Positions 8,714 through 17,530 of a stretch of DNA of 64,000 bases are shown here, one piece after another. A program made the translations under genes and the position numbers. Where the stretch lies: NCBI RefSeq assembly GCF_040678635.1, contig NZ_JBFATZ010000005.1, forward strand, positions 186,001 through 250,000, given 5' to 3'. Position 1 is the first letter of the stretch, and each line of letters begins with the position of its first letter. Source of the stretch: Thermopolyspora sp040678635. Lineage in GTDB: Bacteria > Actinomycetota > Actinomycetes > Streptosporangiales > Streptosporangiaceae. The notes beneath the pieces are model-generated. The model saw only the letters and a program-made list of their open reading frames with translations. It was not told the DNA's origin and did not search any database.

Positions 8714-9106
8714 ATGGCGAGGGTCACATTTCGGGACGAGACGGCGATGGGCAAGCCGTTGGAGGAGTTCACGCTCCCCGGCCTGCCCGCGCGAATCACC
8801 GCGCGGGAGCTGGTGCGGACGCGGGTGCGGGAGGAGGTCGCCCGGTACAACGCGGCGCCGACGCCCAGGTTCACCGGGCTGGTGCGGCCGGTCGAAGAAG
8901 AGGTCGAGCGGAACGGATACCGGAGCGGCGCGAGGCGGCGCCTCGACTGGGAGCGGCAGGCCGACGCCGCCGAGCGGGCGTTCGGCCACAACGGGTTCCT
9001 GCTGCTGGTCGGCGACCGGCAGATCGACGACCTCGACGAGGAGATCGACCTGACCGGGGACCCGGTGATCTCGTTCGTCAAGCTGATTCCCCTGGTCGGA
9101 GGCTGA
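8714..9106 (+). CDS. Beta-grasp (ubiquitin/MoaD-like) protein with C-terminal Gly-Gly
   Basis: 130 aa; not recognised from a named family. The N-terminus (VTFRDETA...LEEFTL) reads as a beta hairpin, and residues 29-48 as a long charged helix (TARELVRTRVREEVARYN). A ~45-residue insert follows. The end (residues 94-130) runs GFLLLVGDRQIDDLDEEIDL, then GDPVISFVKLIPLVGG. Strand-turn-strand, a short acidic turn, a last hydrophobic strand and an exact C-terminal Gly129-Gly130 is the pattern of ubiquitin-like and MoaD/ThiS carriers, whose terminal glycine is activated by an E1-type enzyme. No E1, E2 or JAB-type gene is in the window. GGAGG lies six bases before the ATG. Its TGA is one base from the ATG of the DUF4132 gene, so the two are surely co-translated. 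The fold call is by eye. Alternative: an unrelated small partner protein of DUF4132. Confidence 0.6.
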   Translation: MARVTFRDETAMGKPLEEFTLPGLPARITARELVRTRVREEVARYNAAPTPRFTGLVRPVEEEVERNGYRSGARRRLDWERQADAAERAFGHNGFLLLVGDRQIDDLDEEIDLTGDPVISFVKLIPLVGG

Positions 9107-9107
9107 C

Positions 9108-11585
9108 ATGGGCGTGATCGCCGACTTTACCCGGGTGGACGCGTCCCTGCTGCGCGATCTGCCGCCCGATGACATGGAGAACTTCGCCTGGTTCGACGAT
9201 GTCTTCGGCCCGCCCGGCTGGAACACGCCGCTCGCGTCGGTCGTCGAGGGGCGCGACGACGAGGGGCTCCGCTCGTTCGGGCGGTGGGTGCAGATGCGCC
9301 TGACGCTCGGGCACGGCGGCGGGCACGAGTACGACGAGCGACTGCTGGAGGCCGTCCGTTTCGTCGCCGAGGCCGACCTGGCCTGGACCTCGCAGGATGT
9401 GCGGTTCCTCTGGGACGCCGCCAACCGGCTGATGACCTCGCTACACACCAACCACCAGGTGCTGTACCGGATCCCCCTCGCCGCGACCGAGCGACTGGCG
9501 TACGCCGACCGGCGGCGGCTGCTCGACGGCACCGCCACGTGGTACCGGAGCTACCACCGGCCGGTCTGGGCCGCGATCGGCGAGCGACTCACCGCTGTCC
9601 TCACCGAGCCCGAGGAGAACGATGCGGCGGCCCGGGTGCGGAACGTGACCCGGGATCTCGACCCGTTCGCCTGCCTGCTCGCCGGCGAGTTCGGCGCCCG
9701 CCTCGGCGCGGACCCCATGGTCCGGCTGCTACGGCACTGGGCCACGGCCACGTCCGCCAAGCCGAGCGACCGATGGCTCGCCACGGCCCGCCGCCTGCTG
9801 GTTCCCGAGGCGGCGGACCTGATGCACGAGATCCTGCGACGGCTGGCGGCCCACCGCGAAGGGCCGTACCCCACCCGGTGGGGCTTCGAAAGCACGATCT
9901 TCCTGCACGAGCGGACCGCCCGCACGCTGCGCGGCCTGGTGTGGACGTGCGCGCTGCTCGACGAGCCGTGGGTCACCTCGGCGCTCGGCGACGTCGCGCT
10001 CACCTGCGGGGTCGGGATGGGCGGCTCGGGGGCGAACTGCCGCAGCGAGATGATCGCCAACGCGGCCGTGTCCACGCTGGCCCGCCGCGGCGGGCTGGAC
10101 GTCGTCCCGGCCCTGGCCAAGGTCACGGTCAAGGTCCGCAAGAAGAGCGTGCTGGCGAACGTGGCGCGGACGCTGGACGCGGTCGCCGAACACGCGGGCC
10201 TCAGCCGCGAGCGGCTGCTCGACCGCACCGTGCCCAGGTTCGGCCTCGACGCCGACGGCGTACGCGAGGAGAAGATCGGCGACTACCGGGTACGGCTGTG
10301 CGTGGACGGGCCCGCCCTGCGGTTCGTCACCCCGGACGGCCGCACGGTCACATCGGCGCCGCAGGCGATCCGCAAGGATCCGGCGCTGGCCGAGCTGAAG
10401 GGCACGCTCAAGGAGCTCAAGCAGGCGCTGCCGGCCGAGCGGTTCCGGCTGGAGCGGGCGCTGATCGAGGAGCGGCTGTGGCGGTGGCACGAGGTGACGG
10501 AGTTCTTCCTCGACCACCCGGTCACCGGCCGGTACGCGCGGAACCTGATCTGGCAGATCCTGCAGGGACCCTCCGGCCTTCCGATACGGACCGGGGACGG
10601 CTGGGAACTGACCGACCCCCAGGGCCGCCGGATCCAGCCCTATGCGGACACGCCGGTCCAACTGTGGCATCCGATCCGGGAGACCGCCGACGACGTACGC
10701 GCCTGGCGCGACCATCTGCTCGACCTCGGCGTGCGGCAGCCGTACAAGCAGGCCTTCCGCGAGGTGTACCTGCTCACCCCGGCGGAGGAGCGCACCCGCA
10801 CCTACTCGCGCCGGTTCGACGGGCACGTGTTGCGCTACGGGCAGGCCAAGGCGCTGCTCAACCAGCGCGGCTGGACCGGGCTCGCCATCGGGCACTGGGA
10901 CTACGAGTGCGGCGGCGACCGCGGCGAGGCGATCAAGGAACTGTCGGGCTGGCGGGCGCGCTGGGGCATGCACGTCACCGGCGACCCGAACGCCGACCGC
11001 TGGGGCACGGCGTCGTACTGCGTCAGCGAGGAGATCCACTTCTACCGGGACGGCCAGCTGCCCCAGGAGCACGCCGACTGGGCGGACACGCCGGGCGACT
11101 GCGACGGGGTGCCGCTGGCCGAGGTGCCGCCGCTGGTGCTGTCGGAGGTGCTCCGGGACGCCGACCTGGCCGTGGGTGTCACCTCGATCGGGCTCGATCA
11201 GGAGGCACTCGGCGGCCACGAGGAGTACTGGCACGCGTACGGCTTCGGCGAGCTCACCGAAACGGCGAAGACCCGGCGCGACGCGCTCGCAAGGCTGCTG
11301 CCCCGCCTGAAGATCGCCGACCGGCTGGAGCTCGCCGACCGGTTCCTGCGAGTGCACGGCGACCTGCGGACGTACCGGATCCACCTGGGGTCGGGCAACA
11401 TCCTGATGGAGCCGAACGACGCCTACCTGTGCATCGTCCCCGGTGCCGACCGGGACGCCCGCTCGGTCTTCCTGCCCTTCGAAGAGGACGGCGGCATGCT
11501 GTCGATCATCCTGTCGAAGGCGTTCCTGCTCGCCGCCGACACCGCGATCACCGACCCGTCGATCACCCGGCAGTTACGGACCTGA
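9108..11585 (+). CDS. DUF4132-family protein
   Basis: 825 aa, cytosolic, with no signal peptide or membrane segment. The first ~450 residues are helical and repeat-like (HEAT-like impression). The DUF4132 domain (the family of E. coli MolR/YehI) follows, at about 470-680: VTGRYARNLIWQIL, the HPIRETADDVRAWRDHLLDL stretch, PYKQAFREVYLLTPAE and VPPLVLSEVLRDADLAVGVTSIG. The last ~100 residues (GDLRTYRIHLGSGNILME...GMLSIILSKAFLLAADTAI) are a conserved tail found in the larger members. The biochemical role of the family is not established. The ATG follows the stop of the 130-aa Gly-Gly protein after a single base, implying translational coupling and likely physical partnership. No WGR domain is present. 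Confidence 0.8.
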   Translation: MGVIADFTRVDASLLRDLPPDDMENFAWFDDVFGPPGWNTPLASVVEGRDDEGLRSFGRWVQMRLTLGHGGGHEYDERLLEAVRFVAEADLAWTSQDVRFLWDAANRLMTSLHTNHQVLYRIPLAATERLAYADRRRLLDGTATWYRSYHRPVWAAIGERLTAVLTEPEENDAAARVRNVTRDLDPFACLLAGEFGARLGADPMVRLLRHWATATSAKPSDRWLATARRLLVPEAADLMHEILRRLAAHREGPYPTRWGFESTIFLHERTARTLRGLVWTCALLDEPWVTSALGDVALTCGVGMGGSGANCRSEMIANAAVSTLARRGGLDVVPALAKVTVKVRKKSVLANVARTLDAVAEHAGLSRERLLDRTVPRFGLDADGVREEKIGDYRVRLCVDGPALRFVTPDGRTVTSAPQAIRKDPALAELKGTLKELKQALPAERFRLERALIEERLWRWHEVTEFFLDHPVTGRYARNLIWQILQGPSGLPIRTGDGWELTDPQGRRIQPYADTPVQLWHPIRETADDVRAWRDHLLDLGVRQPYKQAFREVYLLTPAEERTRTYSRRFDGHVLRYGQAKALLNQRGWTGLAIGHWDYECGGDRGEAIKELSGWRARWGMHVTGDPNADRWGTASYCVSEEIHFYRDGQLPQEHADWADTPGDCDGVPLAEVPPLVLSEVLRDADLAVGVTSIGLDQEALGGHEEYWHAYGFGELTETAKTRRDALARLLPRLKIADRLELADRFLRVHGDLRTYRIHLGSGNILMEPNDAYLCIVPGADRDARSVFLPFEEDGGMLSIILSKAFLLAADTAITDPSITRQLRT

Positions 11586-11649
11586 CGCCCGCGGCGGAGG
11601 GAACCATCGGCCGGCATGCGGGACTCGGTCGGCTCGGGCGCGTCGACGG

Positions 11650-11880
11650 AGGCCGGAGTAATGAAGCTGATCGGCGATCCTCCAGCATGCATGCCGACCG
11701 TCCCCGGCACGCGGACACCGGAGACGCGAGGCGACGGCGGAGGCCGGAGGAGCAATCATGATCGGCGATCCTCCGGCATGCATGCCGACCGTCCCCGGCA
11801 CGCGGACACCGGAGACGCGAGACGTCCGCGGAGGCCGGAGGAGCAATCATGATCGGCGTTCCTCCGAGCGGGATGGCCGG
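11650..11880. repeat. 91-bp tandem repeat, two full copies and a partial third
   Basis: Units start at 11650, 11741 and 11832 (period 91), each opening with AGGCCGGAG. Copies are highly similar over most of their length; the third stops after about 45 bases. Every unit carries an imperfect or perfect hairpin (in unit 2 GCCGGAGGA pairs with TCCTCCGGC, 11743-11751 with 11769-11777) and a GCATGCATGC palindrome in units 1 and 2. In units 2 and 3 the left arm also forms GGAGGA placed seven bases before an ATG. Because 91 is not a multiple of three, reading frames change between copies, so it is unlikely to be one gene. It lies between the converging DUF4132 and prfC genes. Confidence 0.85.
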
Positions 11881-11891
11881 CGGGCCGCCGC

Positions 11892-13490
11892 TCAGCCGTC
11901 CGCGTGCGTGTCGGCGATCAGCGGTTCCAGGGTCAGGTCCGGATGTTCGCGGGCGATCGTGCGCATGCGCCACTGGTCGGTGAAGACCGCCAGCAGGGCC
12001 TGGTCACGGCCGCGGACGAACACCTCACAGCCGCGCTGGCGGGCCAGCGTCTCCGCCGAGGCCGCGTCGGTACGGCGGGCCAGCGTGTAGTCCAGCCGGT
12101 CCAGGCTGATCACCGTGCCGAACTCGGCGGCGAGCCGGTGCTGCACCACCTCGAACTGCATCGGGCCGACCGCCGCGAGCACGGGTGCGGCGTCGCCGCG
12201 CACGTCCGAGCGCAGCACCTGGATCACGCCCTCGGCGTCGAGCTGGTCGATGCCGCGCCGGAACTGCTTGGCCCGCCCGCTGTCCCGCGACCGCGCGACC
12301 GCGAAATGCTCGGGGGCGAAGCTCGGAATCGGCGGGAACTCCGCCGCCGGGCCCGTGTACAGCGTGTCCCCGGGCCGCAGCGCGGTCGCGTTCACCAGGC
12401 CCACCACGTCCCCGGGGTAGGCGTCGTCGATGGTGGCGCGCTCCTGCCCGAACACCGAGTGGGCGTACTTGGTCGCGAACGGCCGGCCGGTCGCGCCGTG
12501 GGTGAGCACCATGCCGCGCTCGAACCGGCCCGAGCACACCCGCACGAACGCGATCCGGTCCCGGTGGGCCGGGTCCATGTTCGCCTGCACCTTGAACACC
12601 AGCCCGGAGAACGGCGCCTCCAGCGGGCGCGCCGAGCCGGACACCTCCGCCCGGGGCGCGGGCGAAGGGGCCAGATCGACGAGGACGTCCAGCAGCCGGG
12701 CGATGCCGAAGTTCGGCAGCGCCGCGCCGAACAGCACCGGGGTGGTCTCGTGCGCCTCGAACAGCTTCTGGTCGTGGTCGGCGCCGATCGCCTCAAGCAG
12801 GCCGATCTCCTCGCTCGCCTGCGCCCAGTCCGCCCCCAGCTCGGCCTCCGCCCGCTCGGGGGTCAGCTCGGTCTCCAGCGCCTTGGTGGCCCCGCCGGGC
12901 GCACGCTCGTACAGCACGACCTTGCCGGCCAGCCGGTCGGCGACCCCGCGAAAGTGCCCGGCGACGCCGATCGGCCAGGTGATCGGGGTGGGGCGCAGGC
13001 CGGTGTGCTCCTCGATCTGGTCCAGCAGTTCCAGCGGCTCGCGGCCGGGCCGGTCCCACTTGTTGACGAACGTGATGACCGGGATGCGGCGGTGGCGGCA
13101 CACCTGAAACAGCTTCAGCGTCTGCGGCTCCATGCCCTTGGCCGCGTCCAGCAGCATCACCGCGCAGTCCACGGCGGCGAGCACCCGGTAGGTGTCCTCG
13201 GAGAAGTCGGCGTGCCCGGGGGTGTCCACGAGGTTGAACACGTGCCCCCGGTAGTCGAACCGCAGCGCCGCCGAGGTGATGGAGATGCCGCGCGAGCGCT
13301 CCAGCTCCATCCAGTCGGAGGTGACGCCGCGCCGCCCGGCCTTGCCGTGCACCGCCCCGGCCTCGGTGATCGCCGAGGCGTGCAGCGCCAGCGCCTCGGT
13401 CATGGTCGACTTGCCCGCGTCCGGGTGACTGATCACCGCGAACGTACGCCGCCGCCGGGCCTCCCCCAGTACGTCGCCCGCCGCCGTCAT
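11892..13490 (-). CDS. prfC: Peptide chain release factor 3 (RF3 GTPase)
   Basis: 532 aa, the expected length. Translational GTPase that recycles RF1/RF2 from the ribosome after peptide release. G1 SHPDAGKST at 21-29, the switch I region with TSDWMELERSRGIS, G3 DTPGH at 89-93, and G4 NKWD at 143-146 (more often NKLD or NKFD). Domains II and III follow (GLVFKVQANMDPAHRDRIAFVRV and AVGPMQFEVVQHRL, both RF3 hallmarks that separate it from EF-G). GMEPQTLKLFQVCR is also RF3-specific. The start at 13490 (ATG) gives the standard N-terminus. It is transcribed alone, with 329 bases to the upstream GntR gene. Confidence 0.97.
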   Translation of the reverse strand: MTAAGDVLGEARRRRTFAVISHPDAGKSTMTEALALHASAITEAGAVHGKAGRRGVTSDWMELERSRGISITSAALRFDYRGHVFNLVDTPGHADFSEDTYRVLAAVDCAVMLLDAAKGMEPQTLKLFQVCRHRRIPVITFVNKWDRPGREPLELLDQIEEHTGLRPTPITWPIGVAGHFRGVADRLAGKVVLYERAPGGATKALETELTPERAEAELGADWAQASEEIGLLEAIGADHDQKLFEAHETTPVLFGAALPNFGIARLLDVLVDLAPSPAPRAEVSGSARPLEAPFSGLVFKVQANMDPAHRDRIAFVRVCSGRFERGMVLTHGATGRPFATKYAHSVFGQERATIDDAYPGDVVGLVNATALRPGDTLYTGPAAEFPPIPSFAPEHFAVARSRDSGRAKQFRRGIDQLDAEGVIQVLRSDVRGDAAPVLAAVGPMQFEVVQHRLAAEFGTVISLDRLDYTLARRTDAASAETLARQRGCEVFVRGRDQALLAVFTDQWRMRTIAREHPDLTLEPLIADTHADG

Positions 13491-13819
13491 CGACGCCCCT
13501 TCGCGGAACGGCGGGCGGCGCGCGACCGCGCACCCCCGGCGCTCAGCTCACGACGGGCCGTCCGGGCCCGCGGCCGTTCCGCGCATGCCATCGCCTACTC
13601 CTCGAAGTGTTCAACCGCTCGGGACGGGGGAGTTCGGCCGCCCGCGAGGCGGCCGGGCCGATCCAGTCTGTCCGGCGGCTCCCGCGGCCCGGACGGTCCG
13701 CCGGATCGAACTCCGGATACGAATTTACCGTTCCGCGTGGCCGAACTCGCCGCCGTCCTCTGAGGAGCCCTTTGAGGGGCCCTCTGAGTGGTGCCGACCC
13801 GCCAGGAGCCCGTGGCGGA
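13491..13819. other. Intergenic region upstream of prfC
   Basis: 329 bases between the GntR-gene stop and the prfC start on the same strand. Presumably holds the prfC promoter. The stretch GAGGAGCCCTTTGAGGGGCCCTC near 13760-13785 has short internal complementarity. No gene was seen. Confidence 0.4.
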
Positions 13820-14530
13820 TCAGGCCTCCGCCGGCTCGCCCGCCGCCTCCTCGGCGAGGGCCGGGATGGCGGCCAGCGCCATGTCGCGGGTGGTCCTGAT
13901 GTGCTGGACCAGCAGCTTCTCGGCGAGCTCGGCGTCGTGCCGCAGCGCCGCCGCCGCCAGGTCGCGGTGCTCCTGCGCGGCGTCGCGGGCCACGGTGGAC
14001 GAACCGGTCTCGCTCCAGCGGCGGTACAGCTCGGCCATGTCGAACAGGGAGGCGCAGACGTCGAGGATGATGCCGTTGCCGCACGCCGCGAGCAGCGTGG
14101 CGTGGAAGGCGGCGTGCAGCGAGATCCATTCGGGGTTTATGGCCTTCTCCGGCCCGTCCAGCCGGGCCGGGGTGCCGTCGAGGCGGTGGTGGACGGCCAG
14201 CACCCGGGACTCCCACTCCAGATCGCCGCGCGTCACCGACATGCGGACGGCCAACCCTTCGATCGAGCAGCGGGCCTCGACGAGCTCCTCCAGGTGCGAT
14301 CGGGAGAGCGGGGCGACGGAGAACCCCTGGTTCGGCTCCGCCACGACCAGCCGCTGCTCGGCCAGCTTGGTGAGCACCTCGCGGACGACGGAGATGCTGA
14401 CGCCGTACTCCTCACGAAGAACCGTGGGCTTGAGCCGCTCTCCGGGCCGCACCTGGCCGCGCAGGATCGCGTCGCGGAGCTGGGAATAGACGTCGCCGCC
14501 AAGGGTTTTCGAGGTTCCGCGCCTGGCCAT
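13820..14530 (-). CDS. GntR-family transcriptional regulator (FadR/FCD type)
   Basis: 236 aa. Residues about 10-80 form the winged helix (DVYSQLRDAILRGQVRPGERL..TVLREEYGVSISVVREVLTKLAEQRLV). From about 90 the all-helical FCD ligand-binding domain follows, with family positions in ARCSIEGLAVRMS, FHATLLAACGN and EHRDLAAAAL; FCD domains often bind a metal and a small organic acid. It lies 95 bases downstream of the amidohydrolase gene on the same strand, so it probably regulates that gene and itself. A plausible operator is the inverted repeat at 15602-15632. Ligand unknown; a carboxylate substrate or product of the amidohydrolase is a fair guess. Confidence 0.85.
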   Translation of the reverse strand: MARRGTSKTLGGDVYSQLRDAILRGQVRPGERLKPTVLREEYGVSISVVREVLTKLAEQRLVVAEPNQGFSVAPLSRSHLEELVEARCSIEGLAVRMSVTRGDLEWESRVLAVHHRLDGTPARLDGPEKAINPEWISLHAAFHATLLAACGNGIILDVCASLFDMAELYRRWSETGSSTVARDAAQEHRDLAAAALRHDAELAEKLLVQHIRTTRDMALAAIPALAEEAAGEPAEA

Positions 14531-14625
14531 ACGACAACCTTAGCAGCGTACAGATTTCAGCCCTTCGAACGACTCTTACCCTATTTATCGATTCCTATCG
14601 GGACGGCCTCGTACAAAAGCGCCCA

Positions 14626-15588
14626 TCACGCCGCGGCGTCGGACGAGCCAAACAGCCGACCCGCGTTGGCCGCCATGAGTTCCAGCCAGCGAGGGTCGGA
14701 GTTATCGTCCGCCAGCCCTCGCACCTGCCGCAGCACGGCGGGCGGCGGGGTGAAGCAGTAGTCGCTGCCGTACAGCAGCCGCTCGTGCCCGACGACCCGG
14801 GCCAGGGCGGGCAGGCCGAAGGGCAGCGGCGTGCCCGCGCAGTCGAACCACAACCCCCCGACCAGTTCCCGGATACGCCCGTCCCGCGAGGCGTCGCCCC
14901 CCATCGCGGGCGTGCTGAAGAACAGGTCGATCCGCTCCAGCAGCACCGGCAGCGCGCCGCCGCTGTGCGAGATGACGAACCGAATCCGCGGGAACCTCGT
15001 CAGCACATCGGCGAACAACAGGTCCACCACGGTCCGCGCCTCGTCGAAGATGAATTCGATCATCGGGTACGGCCGATCGGGGCTGACCAGCTCGGCGTTC
15101 GCCGGGGCGGTCGGGTGGATGAAGACGACGGCCTCACGCTCGTCGAGCAGCGCCCACAGCCGCTCGAACCGCTCGTCGCCGAGATACACCCCGTTCGCGT
15201 TCGACATGAGGCAGAACCCCGACGCCCCCAGCACGTCCAGCGCGTGCCGCGCCTCCTCAACCGCCTCGTCCGCGTACGGCATCGGCAGCGAGGCGAAGAA
15301 CCCGAAGCGGGCGGGATGCGCTTTCACCTGCGCCGCGCCGAACTCGTTGACCGCCCGCGCCAGCGCGGCCCGCTCCCCCGGCCCGCCGAAGGTCACCCCG
15401 GGCGACGACAGCGACAACACCGCCCGCTCCACGCCCGCCTCGTCCATCAGGGCGATGTGTTCCTCGGCCGACCACGTGGGCCAGCCCGGCATGCGATCGG
15501 GCACGACGTGCCCGGCCTGCTGAGCGGCGGTCACGTACTCGTCGAAGAGGAAATGCGCATGAGTGTCCACGAGGCCGGTCTTCGCCAT
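14626..15588 (-). CDS. Amidohydrolase-family decarboxylase-like enzyme (ACMSD superfamily)
   Basis: 320 aa TIM-barrel metalloenzyme. Metal and active-site motifs: DTHAHF near the N-terminus (HxH), FIHPTAPAN (metal or substrate His), FVISHSGGALP, and LLYGSDYCFTPP (catalytic Asp). The pattern matches 2-amino-3-carboxymuconate-6-semialdehyde decarboxylase relatives and 6-methylsalicylate decarboxylase-like proteins, which remove CO2 from aromatic or related acids using zinc; the substrate here is not known. ATG at 15588 is preferred over the ATG at 15603 because GGGAG lies five bases upstream of it. A GntR regulator follows on the same strand. No sign of truncation. Confidence 0.8.
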   Translation of the reverse strand: MAKTGLVDTHAHFLFDEYVTAAQQAGHVVPDRMPGWPTWSAEEHIALMDEAGVERAVLSLSSPGVTFGGPGERAALARAVNEFGAAQVKAHPARFGFFASLPMPYADEAVEEARHALDVLGASGFCLMSNANGVYLGDERFERLWALLDEREAVVFIHPTAPANAELVSPDRPYPMIEFIFDEARTVVDLLFADVLTRFPRIRFVISHSGGALPVLLERIDLFFSTPAMGGDASRDGRIRELVGGLWFDCAGTPLPFGLPALARVVGHERLLYGSDYCFTPPPAVLRQVRGLADDNSDPRWLELMAANAGRLFGSSDAAA

Positions 15589-15601
15589 CGTCACTCCCAT
15601 C

Positions 15602-15632
15602 ATAATCGAATCCCAAAAAGACAGTCGATTAT
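15602..15632. promoter_or_regulatory. Inverted repeat at the amidohydrolase promoter
   Basis: Perfect 8-base arms ATAATCGA (15602-15609) and TCGATTAT (15625-15632) with a 15-base AT-rich spacer, 14 bases upstream of the chosen ATG. A likely regulator site, perhaps for the neighbouring GntR protein, though the spacing is wider than typical GntR operators. Confidence 0.4.
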
Positions 15633-16702
15633 TGTCCCCGCCCTAGTGATCGTCAAGAGCCGCACCGGCGCGGCACGAGTCTTCCACCGTCAACGACCGT
15701 CGGGTTCGCATTTCACCTCCCCTGCCCAGGTCGGATATGTCACAACACAGGGCTACTCAAGCCACCACACCTGGAAGGCCGGGCCGTCGGCGGCAGGACG
15801 GGCATCGGAGACGATGAGCTCGGCGTCGCCGGCCTGGGCGTTGTCGGCGAGCGCGGGCAGGTCGCACCGATCAATGCGGCCGCCACCGCCGTGCCCGGGG
15901 CCGGGCAGGCCGGTACGGATCGGGGCCGGAACCCGCACCATCAAGGCGGCGTACCCGCAGTGCGGGACGACTCCCCGGCGCGTACACGGCGGCGGGGCGG
16001 CGGGGCGGCGGGAGCGCGGCACGGCGGCCGACAGCCAGGAGAGGGTGCGTCACCCGCGGGTACGGCGAGTTCGTTGCGGCAACGACGACGACTGCGATGC
16101 CAAGACCGTCAGCCCGAGCAGGGGCCGGGGCTGACCGTCCGCGCGGCCCCCCAACCTGATTCTTGCCGACTGGACGGGGCCTGCGTCCTTGATGCGGCCG
16201 AGCAAGGCCCTCCACTCGCAAGGGATGAAGGTGTCCGTGCGTGTCGGCGCCTCTTCTTTCGTCGGCGTAGCAGGTGAGACGGACTTCGTGACAGTGACCC
16301 CGGTGCGGGTTCGGTGGCCGTAACGGTCACCACTGGCGTGGCAGCACCGCTTCCCGCCCCACATCCGTCAGCAAGGCAAGCAAGGTGACGGCGAGGAGGT
16401 ACGTGGCCTTCACGAACAAGCTCCTTCGGGGATGAGCGGTAACCGTCAGAAAACGGCTAGCACATCCCACGAGTTGCCTCGCAGCCCAGGGATTTCACTT
16501 ATCGGCCGCGTTTTCGGCTGAAACAGGGCAACCGTGCCCGTACTTGGTTCCGCCGATGTCGACTACCTATGGCCCCAAGCTGCGCGATGACTTCTCTCGG
16601 ACCACTAAAGATCTCGCGCATCACGAGCGGGCCGAGGATCACTACACTGCTGCCCGACCATCCACTGCAGTTCGGAAGTAAGCCGGTCGGACCAGAAAGC
16701 GG
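15633..16702. other. Long region without a confident gene
   Basis: About 1.07 kb. On the minus strand 15753 to about 15930 encodes a coding-like stretch ending CDLPALADNAQAGDAELIVS, then a tail finishing WWLE; it may be the end of a decayed gene, but no family is recognised. Near 16411 on the minus strand a GTG with GGAG upstream opens a 28-codon hydrophobic peptide (KATYLLAVTLLALLTDVG), possibly a broken small secreted protein. Nothing else was recognised. Confidence 0.35.
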
Positions 16703-16924
16703 CTAAATCAGGTGATCGAACTCGCCGCTCTTGACCCCGCCGATGAAGGCATCCCACTCAACCGGAGTGAACGCGAGAACCGACCCCTGGGGCTTTTTCG
16801 AATCACGCACCAAGAACAACCGCCCGGAAGCCGTCTTAGCGATGTTGGTGACAGCAACCTCCACGCAGTTTGCTCCATTACCACTGCGATGGCTCTTACG
16901 CCAGGTGACGGCGGACAGATCCAT
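16703..16924 (-). CDS. DUF397 protein, copy 4 of 4
   Basis: 73 aa. Two short DUF397 halves: SAVTWRKSHRSGNGANCVEVA, then VRDSKKPQGSVLAFTPVEWDAFIGGVKSG. DUF397 proteins are small cytosolic partners typically encoded beside XRE/DUF5753 regulators in actinomycetes; their molecular action is not settled. ATG at 16924 is preferred over TTG at 16930, with AGGGG upstream. It is the last of four tandem copies downstream of the XRE gene, 60 bases from copy 3. About half of its residues are shared with the others. Confidence 0.85.
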   Translation of the reverse strand: MDLSAVTWRKSHRSGNGANCVEVAVTNIAKTASGRLFLVRDSKKPQGSVLAFTPVEWDAFIGGVKSGEFDHLI

Positions 16925-16984
16925 GGGCAACCCCTGATCTCTACGAGGGTGTGGTGCTACTCCTACTCGGCATGAGAGAGCCAG

Positions 16985-17206
16985 TCAGCCCAAGCCGTCG
17001 AACTCGCCACGTTTGACGCTGCCGATGAACGCGTACCACTCGGCTACGGCGATGGCCAGAACAGTGCCCTCGGGGTTTTTCGAGTCGCGAACCAGGTACA
17101 GTCGCTCCGTACCCGCCTGCGCGGCATCGGTGACCGCGACCTCAACACAGTTGGCACCCTCGCCACTGTGACGGCTCTTATGCCAAATGACATGCGACAA
17201 GTCCAC
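16985..17206 (-). CDS. DUF397 protein, copy 3 of 4
   Basis: 73 aa with a GTG start at 17206 and GGAGG six bases upstream; the TTG at 17212 is rejected. Core motifs: VIWHKSRHSGEGANCVEVAV and YLVRDSKNPEGTVLAIAVAEW. It is the most divergent copy at the first motif (WHKS for WRKS) and ends KRGEFDGLG. Same orientation and length as the other three. Confidence 0.85.
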   Translation of the reverse strand: MDLSHVIWHKSRHSGEGANCVEVAVTDAAQAGTERLYLVRDSKNPEGTVLAIAVAEWYAFIGSVKRGEFDGLG

Positions 17207-17254
17207 GCACAACCTCCTGACGCAGAGAGCTCGCCCTCGACACGCAAGAGCTGA

Positions 17255-17476
17255 TCAGCCCAGGTGGCCGAACTTGCCGCTCTTGATCTCGCCGACGAAG
17301 GCATCCCACTCGGATAGCGCGAAGGCGAGGATCGCGCCCTGGGGATTCTTCGAGTCACGGACCAGGAACAGACGCTTGTCCTCCGTCCGCGCAGCATCGG
17401 CGACCGCGACCTCGACACAATTCGAACCGTTGCCGCTGCGACGGCTCTTTCGCCAGGTGACACGAGACAGATCCAC
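17255..17476 (-). CDS. DUF397 protein, copy 2 of 4
   Basis: 73 aa, ATG start. Motifs: RVTWRKSRRSGNGSNCVEVA and FLVRDSKNPQGAILAFALSEW, ending GKFGHLG. It is separated from copy 1 by 54 bases and from copy 3 by 48, spacing typical of local tandem duplication. Confidence 0.87.
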   Translation of the reverse strand: MDLSRVTWRKSRRSGNGSNCVEVAVADAARTEDKRLFLVRDSKNPQGAILAFALSEWDAFVGEIKSGKFGHLG

Positions 17477-17530
17477 GGATACCCCCTGACCTCGAGCAAA
17501 TAGGGCTCGCCCTCACCGCGCAAAAGCTGA

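Noticed and set aside
9729..11384. A 551-codon open frame antisense to the DUF4132 gene
   Set aside because: It is a shadow of the DUF4132 gene with no recognisable domain.
11904..13763. A 619-codon open frame antisense to prfC
   Set aside because: prfC on the other strand has all RF3 motifs; the antisense product is Arg/His/Val low-complexity sequence without any domain.
15753..16022. 89-codon minus-strand frame ending FQVWWLE
   Set aside because: Coding-like composition in the last 60 codons but no family and a poor start; noted in the intergenic entry as a possible fragment.
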